From contig NZ_JAPEPO010000001.1 in the NCBI RefSeq assembly GCF_026340095.1, positions 2,046,001 to 2,110,000 of the forward strand: a stretch of DNA of 64,000 bases, read 5' to 3'. Below the pieces are notes generated by a model that saw only the letters and a program-made list of their open reading frames with translations, was not told the DNA's origin and ran no database searches. Every line of letters begins with the position of its first letter. The first letter of the stretch is position 1. This DNA comes from Streptomyces sp. NBC_01446 (lineage in GTDB: Bacteria > Actinomycetota > Actinomycetes > Streptomycetales > Streptomycetaceae). A program made the position numbers and the translations under genes. This document shows, piece after piece, positions 43,834 through 52,608 of the stretch.

Positions 43834-45426
43834 TCAGACGGCTCCCGCCCCGGTCAGCGCACGCACCTCCGTCTCCGCGTGCTTGGCCTCGTCCGGTGGC
43901 TCGGGCGAGGTGACCGTGCCGAGCCAGCCCGCCAGGAATCCGAGGGGGATGGAGACGAGGCCGGGGTTCTCCAGCGGGAAGAACTGGAAGTCCACGCCGG
44001 GGAACAGCGAGGTCTCGCTGCCGGACACGACCGGTGACAGGACCACCAGGATGAGCGCGGGCACGAGCCCCCCGTAGACGGCCCACACGGCGCCGCGCGT
44101 GGTGAAGTTCCGCCAGAACAGGGAGTAGAGCAGCACGGGCAGGTTCGCGGAGGCCGCCACGGCGAAGGCGAGGCCCACGAGGAACGCCACATTGAGGTCG
44201 CGGGCGAGCAGGCCCAGAGCGATCGCGACCACGCCGATTCCGGCGGCGGCGACGCGGGCCACGGCGACCTCGCTGCGCGGCTTGGCATGCGGGCGGCGCA
44301 AGGACGCGTACAGGTCGTGGGCCACGGACGCCGAGGAGGCGAGCGTGATCCCGGCGACTACGGCGAGGATCGTGGCGAAGGCGACGGCCGCGACCACCGC
44401 GAACAGAACCGTTCCACCTGTGGAGTCCGGACCGCCGCCCAGGTCGAGTGCGAGCAGCGGAACCGCCGTGTTCCCCGCCGCGTTCGAACCGCGCACGGCG
44501 TCGGAGCCCACGATCGCCGCCGCACCGAAGCCGAGCACGATGGTCATCAGGTAGAAGCTGCCGATGAGTCCGATGGACCAGACGACCGAGCGGCGCGCGG
44601 CCCGTGCCGTCGGAACGGTGTAGAAGCGCGACAGGATGTGCGGCAGCCCGGCGGTGCCGAGCACGAGCGCAAGCCCCAGGCTGATGAAGTCGAGCCGCGC
44701 GGTCCAGTCGCCGCCGTACTTCAGTCCGGGCGCGAGGAACGCGGCTCCGTGCCCGCTGCGCTGCGCCGCCGTACGCAGCAGCTGGTCGAAGTCCCCGTGG
44801 AAACGCACCAGGACGAGCACGGTCAGGGTGATTGCCCCGCCCATGAGCAGGACCGCCTTGACGATCTGGATCCAGGTGGTGGCCCGCATCCCGCCCAGCG
44901 ACACATAGATGACCATGAGCCCGCCGACGCCGACGACGGTCCATTCCTGTACGGCTCCACCGGTGCTGCCGAGCAGCAGCGCGACCAGGCTGCCCGCACC
45001 CACCATCTGCGCCACCAGATAGAGAACGGACACCGTCACCGAGGAGGTTCCCGCCGCGATCCGCACGGGACGCTCCCGCATCCTGGCGGCGATGACGTCG
45101 GCGAGCGTGAACCGCCCGCAGTTGCGCACGAGTTCGGCGACCAGCAGCAGCACGACGAGCCAGGCGACGAGGAACCCGACCGAGTAGAGCAGGCCGTCGT
45201 AGCCGAAGAGCGCGATCAGGCCCGAGATGCCGAGGAAGGAGGCCGCCGACATGTAGTCGCCCGCGATGGCGAAACCGTTCTCCATGGGCGAGAAGAGCCG
45301 GCCGCCCGCGTAGAACTCCTCCGCCGAGCCGTGCCTGTTGCGGCTCACCCAGGTGGTGATCGCCAGCGTGACGGCGACGAACACGCTGAACAGCAGCAGC
45401 GCCAGGGTCTGATGGTTCCCGGTCAC
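43834..45426 (-). CDS. Sodium:solute symporter (acetate-type, ActP-like)
   Basis: A 530-residue SSS-family permease, about 13 TM helices. The family signature lies around GGMRATTWIQIVKAVLLMGG and LGTAGLPHILSRFYTVPTAR, as in acetate/glycolate permeases. The GTG start overlaps the DUF485 gene by four bases. DUF485 proteins normally accompany ActP-type symporters, which supports a monocarboxylate substrate. The NarL-type two-component genes upstream on the same strand may control it. Confidence 0.93.
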   Translation of the reverse strand: MTGNHQTLALLLFSVFVAVTLAITTWVSRNRHGSAEEFYAGGRLFSPMENGFAIAGDYMSAASFLGISGLIALFGYDGLLYSVGFLVAWLVVLLLVAELVRNCGRFTLADVIAARMRERPVRIAAGTSSVTVSVLYLVAQMVGAGSLVALLLGSTGGAVQEWTVVGVGGLMVIYVSLGGMRATTWIQIVKAVLLMGGAITLTVLVLVRFHGDFDQLLRTAAQRSGHGAAFLAPGLKYGGDWTARLDFISLGLALVLGTAGLPHILSRFYTVPTARAARRSVVWSIGLIGSFYLMTIVLGFGAAAIVGSDAVRGSNAAGNTAVPLLALDLGGGPDSTGGTVLFAVVAAVAFATILAVVAGITLASSASVAHDLYASLRRPHAKPRSEVAVARVAAAGIGVVAIALGLLARDLNVAFLVGLAFAVAASANLPVLLYSLFWRNFTTRGAVWAVYGGLVPALILVVLSPVVSGSETSLFPGVDFQFFPLENPGLVSIPLGFLAGWLGTVTSPEPPDEAKHAETEVRALTGAGAV

Positions 45427-45920
45427 CGCTGGCCACCCTCGATCACTCGGGTCATCTCCTGGGTGTCCCAGCGCAGTTCGAGCGCCGCGCGGTCCCTTCG
45501 CAGCCGCGCATGGCGCGAGTACAGCCACGTCAGCAGGAAGGTGCTCAGGAACTGCCCGAGCCCCGCCAGCATCGCCACGTTCACCGCGCCCGCGACGGGC
45601 CTGCCCATCAGGCCGGGGGCCGTCGTCGCCGCCAGGATGTACGCGAGGTACCAGGCGAAGAAGGCCGCGGCGGCCGGAAAGGCGAACCTCCGGTAGCGGC
45701 TGCGGACTTCCTGGAAGGCGGCGCTGCGCTGCACCTCCAGATAGATCGCGGCCGCTCTCCGCTCGGGGGGCGCGGCCTGGGGAGGTACGGCCGGGGCCGG
45801 GGCACCCGTGCCGTCCAACTCGCCCCACCCGGAGGCCAGCGCGTCGTACCAGGGATCGCCGAGAACACCGCGATCACCGGCCCGGGTCTGCGCCACCTCG
45901 CGCCCGTCGTGCTTCTCCAC
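45423..45920 (-). CDS. DUF485 membrane protein, symporter partner
   Basis: A 165-residue protein with a long polar N-terminus (about 60 residues), the family segment FQEVRSRYRRFAFPAAAAFF, and two TM helices (about 78-100 and 112-135). DUF485 proteins (YjcH type) are encoded with acetate symporters. GTG at 45920 was chosen because AAGGAG precedes it; a TTG 42 bases upstream lacks a ribosome site. Its stop overlaps the symporter's start. The N-terminal extension is longer than in the enterobacterial members I know. Confidence 0.88.
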   Translation of the reverse strand: MEKHDGREVAQTRAGDRGVLGDPWYDALASGWGELDGTGAPAPAVPPQAAPPERRAAAIYLEVQRSAAFQEVRSRYRRFAFPAAAAFFAWYLAYILAATTAPGLMGRPVAGAVNVAMLAGLGQFLSTFLLTWLYSRHARLRRDRAALELRWDTQEMTRVIEGGQR

Positions 45921-46015
45921 CGAACTCTCCTTGTCCGCGGGCCACTTAGGCCGCGAGCCCAAGGATGGGCAGAACGGGAAGATCCCGGACTCTTCTCACA
46001 TCCCCCTTCACCCCA

Positions 46016-46828
46016 TTAGGTGATGGCCGACCCCGGTGGCTGAACAAGGCCGTGCCGATAGGCGTACCGCACCGCTTGCGCCCGGTCCTTGAGGCCGGTC
46101 TTGGCGAAGAGATTGTTGATGTGTGTCTTCACCGTCGCGGTGGAGACATGGAGGGCGCGGGCGATCTCCTGATTGGTGAGCCCCTCGGCGATGAGCCTCA
46201 GAACTTCGGCCTCTCGCGCGGTGATCCCGTCGGGCGGATCCACCGGCGCGGGGGTCGGTGCGGGCTCCGAAAGACGTTCCAGGAGACGGCGCTGGATCTT
46301 CGGGGAAAGGCCCGCGTCACCGGAGAGCACGTCCTCGACGGCCCGCACGATCTCGTCGCCGCCCGCGTCCTTGGTGAGATAGCCGCGGGCTCCGGCCTTG
46401 AGCGCGGGGAACAGCGACTCGTCGTCCGCGTAGGTGGTCAGGATGACGACCTGGGTCCCGGGGTACTCCGAGCGGATACGCCGCGTGGCCTCCACCCCGT
46501 CGCAGCGCGGCATGCGCAGGTCCATGAGGACGACGTCCGGGGCGAGTTGGGCGACCAGTGCGACGGCCTCGTCCCCGTCACCGGCCGCTCCGACGACCTC
46601 GATGCCCGGCAGCAGCCCGAGCAGCATCACGATGCCCTCGCGCACGACCGTCTGGTCATCGGCGACCACGACTCTGGCGTCCCTGCGCGCCGCCCCACCC
46701 GTCGGCGATCCAGCCGAGTCCGCGGCGCCTGTCTGCAAACCTGTCGGCGCGTCCGCCGCGCCTGTCGGCGAACCTGCCGAGTCCGCTGCGCGATCGGTCC
46801 CTTTCGCCCCAGGGTCCGCCCCACTCAT
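46016..46828 (-). CDS. NarL/LuxR-type response regulator
   Basis: A 270-residue regulator. A repetitive Ala/Gly/Thr-rich N-terminal extension (1-50) precedes the receiver, with Asp103 in VVLMDLRMP and the conserved Lys in GYLTKDAG. The C-terminal LuxR HTH is ITAREAEVLRLIAEGLTNQE followed by VSTATVKTHINNLFAK. Its ATG overlaps the kinase stop codon by four bases. The two cytoplasmic domains are normal; only the extension is unusual. It lies 96 bases upstream of the DUF485-symporter genes. Confidence 0.95.
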   Translation of the reverse strand: MSGADPGAKGTDRAADSAGSPTGAADAPTGLQTGAADSAGSPTGGAARRDARVVVADDQTVVREGIVMLLGLLPGIEVVGAAGDGDEAVALVAQLAPDVVLMDLRMPRCDGVEATRRIRSEYPGTQVVILTTYADDESLFPALKAGARGYLTKDAGGDEIVRAVEDVLSGDAGLSPKIQRRLLERLSEPAPTPAPVDPPDGITAREAEVLRLIAEGLTNQEIARALHVSTATVKTHINNLFAKTGLKDRAQAVRYAYRHGLVQPPGSAIT

Positions 46829-47979
46829 GCGGGTACCTTCAGCTTCACTGCGAAACCCTCCTCGCACGGCCCTGCCACGAGCGTGCCGCCGAGCAGCTCC
46901 GCACGCTCCCTCATCCCCAACAGACCGTAGCCGGAGCCACTGACAGTGAGCTCTCCCGCCGGCGCGGCCGAGCCCGAATCCCTTACCTCAAGGGTCACTT
47001 CGGCGGCGCCGTACTCCAGCCTCACCTGGGCCGTCGCGCCGGGCGCATGCTTGCGCACGTTCGTCAGGGCCTCCTGGGCGACTCTGCGTACGGTCTGTGA
47101 CGCCTCTACGGACAGTGGGCGCCGCACGCCCTCCACCGAGACCGTCGCACCGTCCGTGACGACGAGCTCGCGCAGGAAATCCTCCAGCGGCGTCATCTCA
47201 CCGCGCAGCGCCGAGAGTGCCTGGCGCGTCTCGGTGAGCCCGTCACGTGCCATGCCCCGGGCGGCGACGACCCGTTCGTGGATCTGGTCGAGATCCGCGC
47301 CCCGCTCGATGAGCAGGCGAGCCGCTTCGAGGTGGACGAGCTGGGCGGAGAGGCTGTGCGCCAGCACGTCATGGATCTCCCGCGCGATCCGGGCCCGCTC
47401 GGCCAGTGCGGCGGATTCCGCCTCCGCGGCCCTCGCTGCCCGCTCCTGGCGGAGCAGCCGCTGGGCGCTTCCTCTCGCCTCCGCGTCAAGGCGCAGGACG
47501 TATCCCGCAAGGCAGAGCCCGATGGTGGTGACCGCCGTGGTGAACCATGCGTCGTTGTTCAGGACCGCGAACCCGGTGAGCGCGCCGGCCGTGAGAGGAA
47601 TGGCCGCGACCAGGGGCAGCCGCTCAAGGGCGGTGACGGCACAGCCGCACCAGAGGACGAGTGCCGGCCCTCTGAACCCGGCCTGCTCCGCGGCGAACGC
47701 CGCGCCCAGCAGCAGGGCGAGCAGTCCCACGGAGGGCCACAGCAGGTGTTCCAGCGTGGTCCGGAAGAATCCCCAGGCAGCGGCGCCGCAGGCGATGAGC
47801 GCGACCGGCGCCAGGGCGACGGCCCAGCCGTGCACGCCACGCTCCGCTGCGGCAGTCCACACAAGAGCCGTGAGCGCGACCACTCGCACGACGCGGGCCA
47901 GGAGCCGCCGTGCCCGTGTGAGCCCTTCGCGGGAGAGCGCCTCCCGCGAGGGCCAGCTGGTCCATGCTCCGGGCGTCAC
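46825..47979 (-). CDS. NarX-type sensor histidine kinase (HisKA_3)
   Basis: A 384-residue kinase with about five to six TM helices in the first 170 residues, then a HisKA_3 box AREIHDVLAHSLS (His203) and HATPase motifs AQEALTNVRKHAP and GYGLLGMRERAELLGG. It has no large extracellular domain, so the signal is probably sensed in the membrane. The GTG at 47979 overlaps the DUF1453 stop codon by four bases (GTGA), forming a coupled three-gene operon with DUF1453 and the regulator. Confidence 0.93.
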   Translation of the reverse strand: MTPGAWTSWPSREALSREGLTRARRLLARVVRVVALTALVWTAAAERGVHGWAVALAPVALIACGAAAWGFFRTTLEHLLWPSVGLLALLLGAAFAAEQAGFRGPALVLWCGCAVTALERLPLVAAIPLTAGALTGFAVLNNDAWFTTAVTTIGLCLAGYVLRLDAEARGSAQRLLRQERAARAAEAESAALAERARIAREIHDVLAHSLSAQLVHLEAARLLIERGADLDQIHERVVAARGMARDGLTETRQALSALRGEMTPLEDFLRELVVTDGATVSVEGVRRPLSVEASQTVRRVAQEALTNVRKHAPGATAQVRLEYGAAEVTLEVRDSGSAAPAGELTVSGSGYGLLGMRERAELLGGTLVAGPCEEGFAVKLKVPA

Positions 47980-48500
47980 ACACGGTCCTTCCACGACGGT
48001 GCGGGCACGCCGTCACCGTACGCCCCGGCCCCCTGGGGCGCAGTCTGCAGGGACTGCGCACGCCAGATGAGGACTCCGGAGCGGACGAGCAGTGTGGCGG
48101 CCAGGGCGAGCATGAGGGCGGCGCTGCCCTGCTTGATGCCGAAGGCCGCGCCGGCGGCGTAGAGGCCGGCCCGTAGGGCCATACCCACGATCCAGACGGC
48201 GCCGCTGGCCTTGGTGCTCTTGCTCCATACGGTGCCGTCCTGCGCGGTCCACAGACGGGTCGTCCAGGCCCAGCCGGCGCCGATGGCGAGACCGACGAGC
48301 AGCTCAAGGCCCATGAGCGAGGCCGAGAGTGCCTGGTGGTGGGGGTCGAGGAGGTCCGGCTTGCGCAGAGCCATGAAGACGAGCACAGCCGGCACGACCC
48401 ACCAGCGCTTGTCCGTGGTGATCTGCTGTGCCTTGAACTGACGGACGACCACCAGCACGACGACGGCGATGATCACCAGCACATTGGTGAGCCCGGACAT
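47976..48500 (-). CDS. DUF1453 (CcdC-like) membrane protein
   Basis: A 174-residue protein with four to five TM helices (LTNVLVIIAVVVLVVV, WWVVPAVLVFMAL and two to three more), similar to the CcdC/DUF1453 family. Its function is unknown. It is the first gene of the operon, ahead of the kinase and regulator, so it may be a sensor partner for the kinase; this is inference from position. ATG at 48500 has GGAGG. Inverted and direct TTCGA repeats lie just upstream. Confidence 0.88.
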   Translation of the reverse strand: MSGLTNVLVIIAVVVLVVVRQFKAQQITTDKRWWVVPAVLVFMALRKPDLLDPHHQALSASLMGLELLVGLAIGAGWAWTTRLWTAQDGTVWSKSTKASGAVWIVGMALRAGLYAAGAAFGIKQGSAALMLALAATLLVRSGVLIWRAQSLQTAPQGAGAYGDGVPAPSWKDRV

Positions 48501-48521
48501 GGCGGCCTCCGACTTTCCGTG

Positions 48522-48595
48522 ACTTCGAAGATTTCGAGGGTTCGAGAACTTCGCAGGACGACGCCGAGCGGCGCGTCGAGCAACGTCTTCGAAGT
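48522..48595. promoter_or_regulatory. TTCGA-rich operator-like region upstream of the DUF1453-kinase operon
   Basis: ACTTCGAAGA (48522-48531) is mirrored by TCTTCGAAGT (48586-48595), 54 bases apart. Between them are further TCGA elements in TTTCGAGGGTTCGAGAACTTCG. The array lies 22-95 bases upstream of the DUF1453 start. Confidence 0.5.
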
Positions 48596-48648
48596 TACGG
48601 AAAAGGCCAGCTCACGGGATCGGAGCTGGGGTGGATCGTGGGTGGATC

Positions 48649-48676
48649 AGCCGGCTCCACCCACGGGTGGAGCCGG
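48649..48676 (-). terminator. Terminator after parE
   Basis: GCCGGCTCCACC and GGTGGAGCCGGC (12 bases each) flank a CACG loop, 15 bases past the parE stop codon. Confidence 0.85.
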
Positions 48677-48690
48677 CGTCCGGGTCGGTC

Positions 48691-50826
48691 CTAGGCGTCG
48701 ATGCGCGAGCGGTCGAGCGTCGCGGCCGAGCTGCTGATGAACTCCTTGCGCGGCGCCACGTCCGTGCCCATGAGCAGATCGAAGACCTGCTCCGCGGCGT
48801 CCAGCTCGCCGATGTTGATCCGGCGCAGCGTGCGGTGACGCGGATCCATCGTGGTCTCGGCCAGCTGGTCGGCGTCCATCTCTCCGAGACCCTTGTAGCG
48901 CTGGATCGAGTCCTTGTAACGCACGCCCTTGCGCTGGTACTCGAGGAGCGTCTCGCGCAGCTCGCGGTCCGAGTACGTGTAGACGTACTTGTCCTGGCCC
49001 TTCTTCGGCTGGACGAGCTCGATGCGGTGCAGCGGCGGCACCGCGGCGAACACGCGGCCCGCCTCGATCATCGGCCGCATGTAGCGCTGGAAGAGGGTCA
49101 GGAGCAGGGTGCGGATGTGTGCGCCGTCGACGTCGGCGTCGACGAGCAGGATGATCTTCCCGTAGCGCGCGGCGTCGATGTCGAAGGTCCGCCCCGACCC
49201 GGCTCCTATGACCTGGATGATCGCGCCGCACTCGGCGTTCTTCAGCATGTCCGACACAGACGACTTCTGAACGTTGAGGATCTTGCCGCGGATCGGCAGA
49301 AGCGCCTGGAACTCGGAGTTCCGGGCCAGCTTGGCGGTGCCGAGCGCGGAGTCCCCCTCGACGATGAAGAGCTCGCTGCGCTCCACGTCGTCGCTGCGGC
49401 AGTCGGCGAGCTTGGCCGGCAGCGACGACGACTCGAGGGCCGTCTTCCTGCGCTGCGCGTCCTTGTGCTGGCGGGCCGCGATCCGCGTACGGGCCGCGGC
49501 GACGGCCTTCTCCATGACGGCGCGGGCCTGGGCCTTCGCGTCGCGCTTGGTGGAGGTCAGGAACGCCTTGAGCTCCTTGGCCACGACGTTCGCGACGATC
49601 CTGTTGGCCGCCGAGGTGCCCAGCACCTCCTTGGTCTGACCCTCGAACTGCGGCTCGGCGAGACGCACCGTGACGACGGCCGTCAGGCCCTCGAGGGCGT
49701 CGTCCTTGACGACGTCGTCCTCGGCGACGCGCAACAGCTTCTGGGCGCGCAGCACCTCGTTCATCGTCTTGGTGAGAGAGCGCTCGAAGCCGCTCACGTG
49801 GGTGCCGCCCTTGGGGGTGGCGATGATGTTGACGAACGACCTCAGTGTCGTGTCGTAACCGGTGCCCCAGCGCAGCGCGATGTCCACGCCGAGCTCGCGG
49901 GTGACCTCGGTCGGCGTCATCTGACCGTGGTCGTCGAGGACGGGGACGGTCTCCTTGAAGGTGCCCTGCCCTGAGAAGCGGACGACGTCGCAGACCGGCT
50001 TGTCGGCGGCGAGGTACTCGCAGAACTCGCTGATGCCGCCGTCGAAGCGGAATGATTCCTCGCCCTTGCTGCCGCCGTCACCGAGCCCGTACTCGTCGCG
50101 AACGACGATGGTCAGGCCCGGCACGAGGAACGCGGTCTGGCGGGCGCGCTGGTGCAGGTTCTCCAAGGACAGCTTGGCGTCCTTGAGGAAGATCTGGCGG
50201 TCGGCCCAGTAGCGCACGCGCGTGCCGGTGCGGTTCTTCGGGACCCGCTTGACCTTGCTGAGCCGCGCGGAGGAGTCGAACGTCGCGTCGGGCCCCGACT
50301 TGGCGAAGGCGCCGGGGACGCCGCGGCGGAAGCTGATGGCGTGCGTGTTCCCGCCACGGTCGACCTCGACGTCGAGCCGCGCGGAGAGCGCGTTCACCAC
50401 GGAGGCACCCACGCCGTGCAGGCCGCCGGAGGCCGCGTAGGAGCCCCCGCCGAACTTGCCGCCCGCGTGCAGCTTGGTCATGACGACCTCGACTCCGGAG
50501 AGTCCGGTCTTGGGCTCGACGTCCACGGGGATACCCCGGCCGTTGTCCCGCACCTCTACGGAGGCGTCGTCGTGGAGGATGACCTCGATGTAGTCGCAAT
50601 AGCCGCCGAGGGCCTCATCGACGGAGTTGTCGATGATTTCCCAGAGGCAGTGCATCAGGCCACGACTGTCCGTCGACCCGATGTACATGCCAGGGCGCTT
50701 GCGTACGGCCTCGAGCCCCTCAAGGACGAGCAGGTGCCGCGCGGTGTAGTTGGAACTGTCCTTGTCCACGATGCCGCCTGCTCCGGTCAGCAGCGCTGTG
50801 GACGGCACGGACGTTTCGGCGGTCAC
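48691..50826 (-). CDS. parE: DNA topoisomerase IV subunit B (ParE)
   Basis: The 711-residue ATPase subunit of topoisomerase IV. The GHKL domain has VRKRPGMYIGS, EIIDNSVDEALGG and DNGRGIPVD, then the glycine-rich GGKFGGGSYAASGGLHGVGASV. The Toprim domain has SELFIVEGDSALG and DADVDGAHIRTLLL, and the tail AEQVFDLLMG is a typical GyrB/ParE ending. A separate gyrB is expected elsewhere; the presence of parC in the same window assigns this copy. The GTG start is preceded by GAGGAG. Confidence 0.96.
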   Translation of the reverse strand: MTAETSVPSTALLTGAGGIVDKDSSNYTARHLLVLEGLEAVRKRPGMYIGSTDSRGLMHCLWEIIDNSVDEALGGYCDYIEVILHDDASVEVRDNGRGIPVDVEPKTGLSGVEVVMTKLHAGGKFGGGSYAASGGLHGVGASVVNALSARLDVEVDRGGNTHAISFRRGVPGAFAKSGPDATFDSSARLSKVKRVPKNRTGTRVRYWADRQIFLKDAKLSLENLHQRARQTAFLVPGLTIVVRDEYGLGDGGSKGEESFRFDGGISEFCEYLAADKPVCDVVRFSGQGTFKETVPVLDDHGQMTPTEVTRELGVDIALRWGTGYDTTLRSFVNIIATPKGGTHVSGFERSLTKTMNEVLRAQKLLRVAEDDVVKDDALEGLTAVVTVRLAEPQFEGQTKEVLGTSAANRIVANVVAKELKAFLTSTKRDAKAQARAVMEKAVAAARTRIAARQHKDAQRRKTALESSSLPAKLADCRSDDVERSELFIVEGDSALGTAKLARNSEFQALLPIRGKILNVQKSSVSDMLKNAECGAIIQVIGAGSGRTFDIDAARYGKIILLVDADVDGAHIRTLLLTLFQRYMRPMIEAGRVFAAVPPLHRIELVQPKKGQDKYVYTYSDRELRETLLEYQRKGVRYKDSIQRYKGLGEMDADQLAETTMDPRHRTLRRINIGELDAAEQVFDLLMGTDVAPRKEFISSSAATLDRSRIDA

Positions 50827-51267
50827 GCAGTTCGCTCCTCGCTGAATTTCAGTTGGAACCCTTTTGGGTAAGGGGTCGGCTTCGGTCGCCGCTCAGAGGG
50901 TACCGAGGCCTGGTAGAGCCGTTGTAACGCAACCCTCGCCTCTGCCCAGACTAGTCCAGCATCGTATGCATGTTCGATCCCTCGATGGGGTGAAGCACAC
51001 ATCACGTTCCCTTCGGCGCATGAACCATTTAGGCTCCGGGCACGTCCTCATGAACAAACCGACAAGCCAGTCGGCGAGGACCGACCCTGACGGAACGCGC
51101 GAACCCGTAAGACACGTAAGAGACGCAATACGGCCCATTCGCCGCCAACCGGCAGCAGACAGCCCCTCGGAAAGATTTTTCGAGGAAAAGCCACGAGCGG
51201 GAACGTTTTCGGCCTGGTTGGATGTTGACCCTGGTACGACAGCTCGTCGAGCTAGAGAAGAGGCGAC
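50827..51267. other. Divergent gap between parE and the DUF7455 gene
   Basis: No gene of recognisable type lies here. A TTGACC at 51225-51230 is a possible -35 element for the DUF7455 gene, but no convincing -10 follows. The sequence left of it is AT-richer than the surroundings, as expected for a promoter region. Confidence 0.5.
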
Positions 51268-51498
51268 GTGACTACTGTTCTGACCCCCGCGAGCCCACTG
51301 ACGGCCGCTGACCGCTGTGACCGTTGCGGCGCCCAGGCATATCTGCGCGTCGTGCTCATCAGCGGTGGTGAACTGCTCTTCTGCGCCCACCATGGTCGCA
51401 AGTTCGAGCCGGAACTCAAGAAGATCGCCGCTGAGATACAGGACGAGACGGAGCGCCTGACCGCCGCTCCGGTAAGCGCCGAAACCGAGGAACGCTGA
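51268..51498 (+). CDS. DUF7455 zinc-ribbon protein
   Basis: A 76-residue protein of the DUF7455 family. The centre has DRCDRCGAQAYLRV and LLFCAHHGRKFEPEL, so Cys, Cys, Cys and His residues form a zinc ribbon. Both termini are short and polar. The GTG start has GAAGAGG upstream. Its role is unknown; in Streptomyces it lies by parE and the trypsin-like gene, both conserved neighbours here. Confidence 0.9.
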   Translation: MTTVLTPASPLTAADRCDRCGAQAYLRVVLISGGELLFCAHHGRKFEPELKKIAAEIQDETERLTAAPVSAETEER

Positions 51499-51541
51499 CG
51501 CCTCGCACAACGACGAGCCAGCTCCGGCCCGGGCCGGTGAT

Positions 51542-51577
51542 CGGGCGGCCATCCCTGCACCACAGGGTGGCCGCCCG
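51542..51577. terminator. Terminator between DUF7455 and the protease gene
   Basis: CGGGCGGCCA and CCCTG on the left match CAGGG and TGGCCGCCCG on the right, with a single bulged T. It lies between convergent genes. Confidence 0.75.
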
Positions 51578-51622
51578 TCCTCGCATCAGCACGACATATG
51601 CCCATGAGGCGCCCTGAGGGCG

Positions 51623-52453
51623 TCAGACAGGCTTCGGCATGACACGCATGGCCTCCGACACCCGGGCGTAGACACCGGGGCGCCCAGGGCGCCCACAGCC
51701 GCTCCCCCAGGACACGAGCCCGATCAGACGCCCGTGCGCCACGAGGGGGCCGCCACTGTCTCCCTGGCAGGCATCCCGCCCGCCCCGCGGCTCCCCCGCG
51801 CACAGCATCGTGCGAGCGAGGAACGTTCCCTCGGATGTGCCCGGATAGGCCGCCTTGCACGCGGAGTCACTGAGCACCTGCATGTCCCCTGCCCGCAGCG
51901 TGTTCTCGTAGTCACCGGCCCCCGTGGTGTCGCCCCAGCCGTAGACCGCGGCGTCTGTCCCGGCCGCGTACGCGGGGTCCCCCGCCCCCGCCATCGGGAT
52001 CACGTACCTCTCGGGCAGCGGCGCTTTCAGCGTGATGACCGCCACATCCCCGGAGTTGGTTTCGGGGTCGTATTCGGGGTTGACCCAGGTCCGGCGTACC
52101 GGGATCTCAGCGCCCGAGTCGGTCCGCAGGTCGTCACGCCCCGCAATGACCTTGAGGTCACCCACGGCGCGCACCGCGGTGCCCAGGACCTCGCGGCTCA
52201 GGCAGTGGGCGGCGGTCATGACGGTCGACCGCCCAACCACGACACCCCCGCAGAACTGACCGGATCGGGTACCCCCGAACCGGTCACGACTGGAGAGCGC
52301 CACCATCCACGGGCTGTCGGCCACCCGGACCGACCGGCCTCCGATGACGATACTGTCCGCGGCCGAAGGGGCGGGGGAAGCCAGGGGCAGCAAGGCCGCC
52401 GCCGCCAGCAGGACAGGCGCCCGGAACAACGTTCGGGCGAAGGGACGACGCAT
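51623..52453 (-). CDS. Secreted trypsin-like serine protease (S1)
   Basis: A 276-residue secreted protease. A signal peptide (about 1-32) is followed by IVIGG, the mature N-terminus region, and the triad His83 (TAAHC), Asp136 (SGDVAVI) and Ser233 (GDSGGP). Asp227, just before the active serine region, is the trypsin-type specificity position, so cleavage after Lys or Arg is expected. Six cysteines suit three disulphides. ATG at 52453 follows AAGGA. A 10-base inverted repeat with a nine-base loop ends eight bases before that site and could control initiation. Confidence 0.95.
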   Translation of the reverse strand: MRRPFARTLFRAPVLLAAAALLPLASPAPSAADSIVIGGRSVRVADSPWMVALSSRDRFGGTRSGQFCGGVVVGRSTVMTAAHCLSREVLGTAVRAVGDLKVIAGRDDLRTDSGAEIPVRRTWVNPEYDPETNSGDVAVITLKAPLPERYVIPMAGAGDPAYAAGTDAAVYGWGDTTGAGDYENTLRAGDMQVLSDSACKAAYPGTSEGTFLARTMLCAGEPRGGRDACQGDSGGPLVAHGRLIGLVSWGSGCGRPGRPGVYARVSEAMRVMPKPV

Positions 52454-52464
52454 TCGGTGTCCTT

Positions 52465-52493
52465 ACTCTGGGTGGTATCTACACACCCAGAGT
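52465..52493 (-). promoter_or_regulatory. Inverted repeat in the protease leader
   Basis: ACTCTGGGTG (52465-52474) and CACCCAGAGT (52484-52493) pair perfectly around a nine-base loop. On the minus strand the hairpin ends directly before the AAGGA ribosome site; the loop also contains TAGATA, a possible -10 element. It may be an operator overlapping the promoter or an RNA structure near the ribosome site. Confidence 0.6.
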
Positions 52494-52524
52494 GAGTGAA
52501 CCTCGTGCCTCATGCATACGAGCA

Positions 52525-52568
52525 CATCGAAGGGCCCGGCCCCCTGAGGGGAACCGGGCCCTTCGATG
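52525..52568 (-). terminator. Terminator after hrdB
   Basis: CATCGAAGGGCCCGG and CCGGGCCCTTCGATG form the outer stem, with an inner CCCC/GGGG pair. It lies 41 bases past the hrdB stop codon. Confidence 0.88.
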
Positions 52569-52608
52569 ACGCACCCACCGCCCGGATCCGGTCCGGGCGG
52601 TCGCGCTT

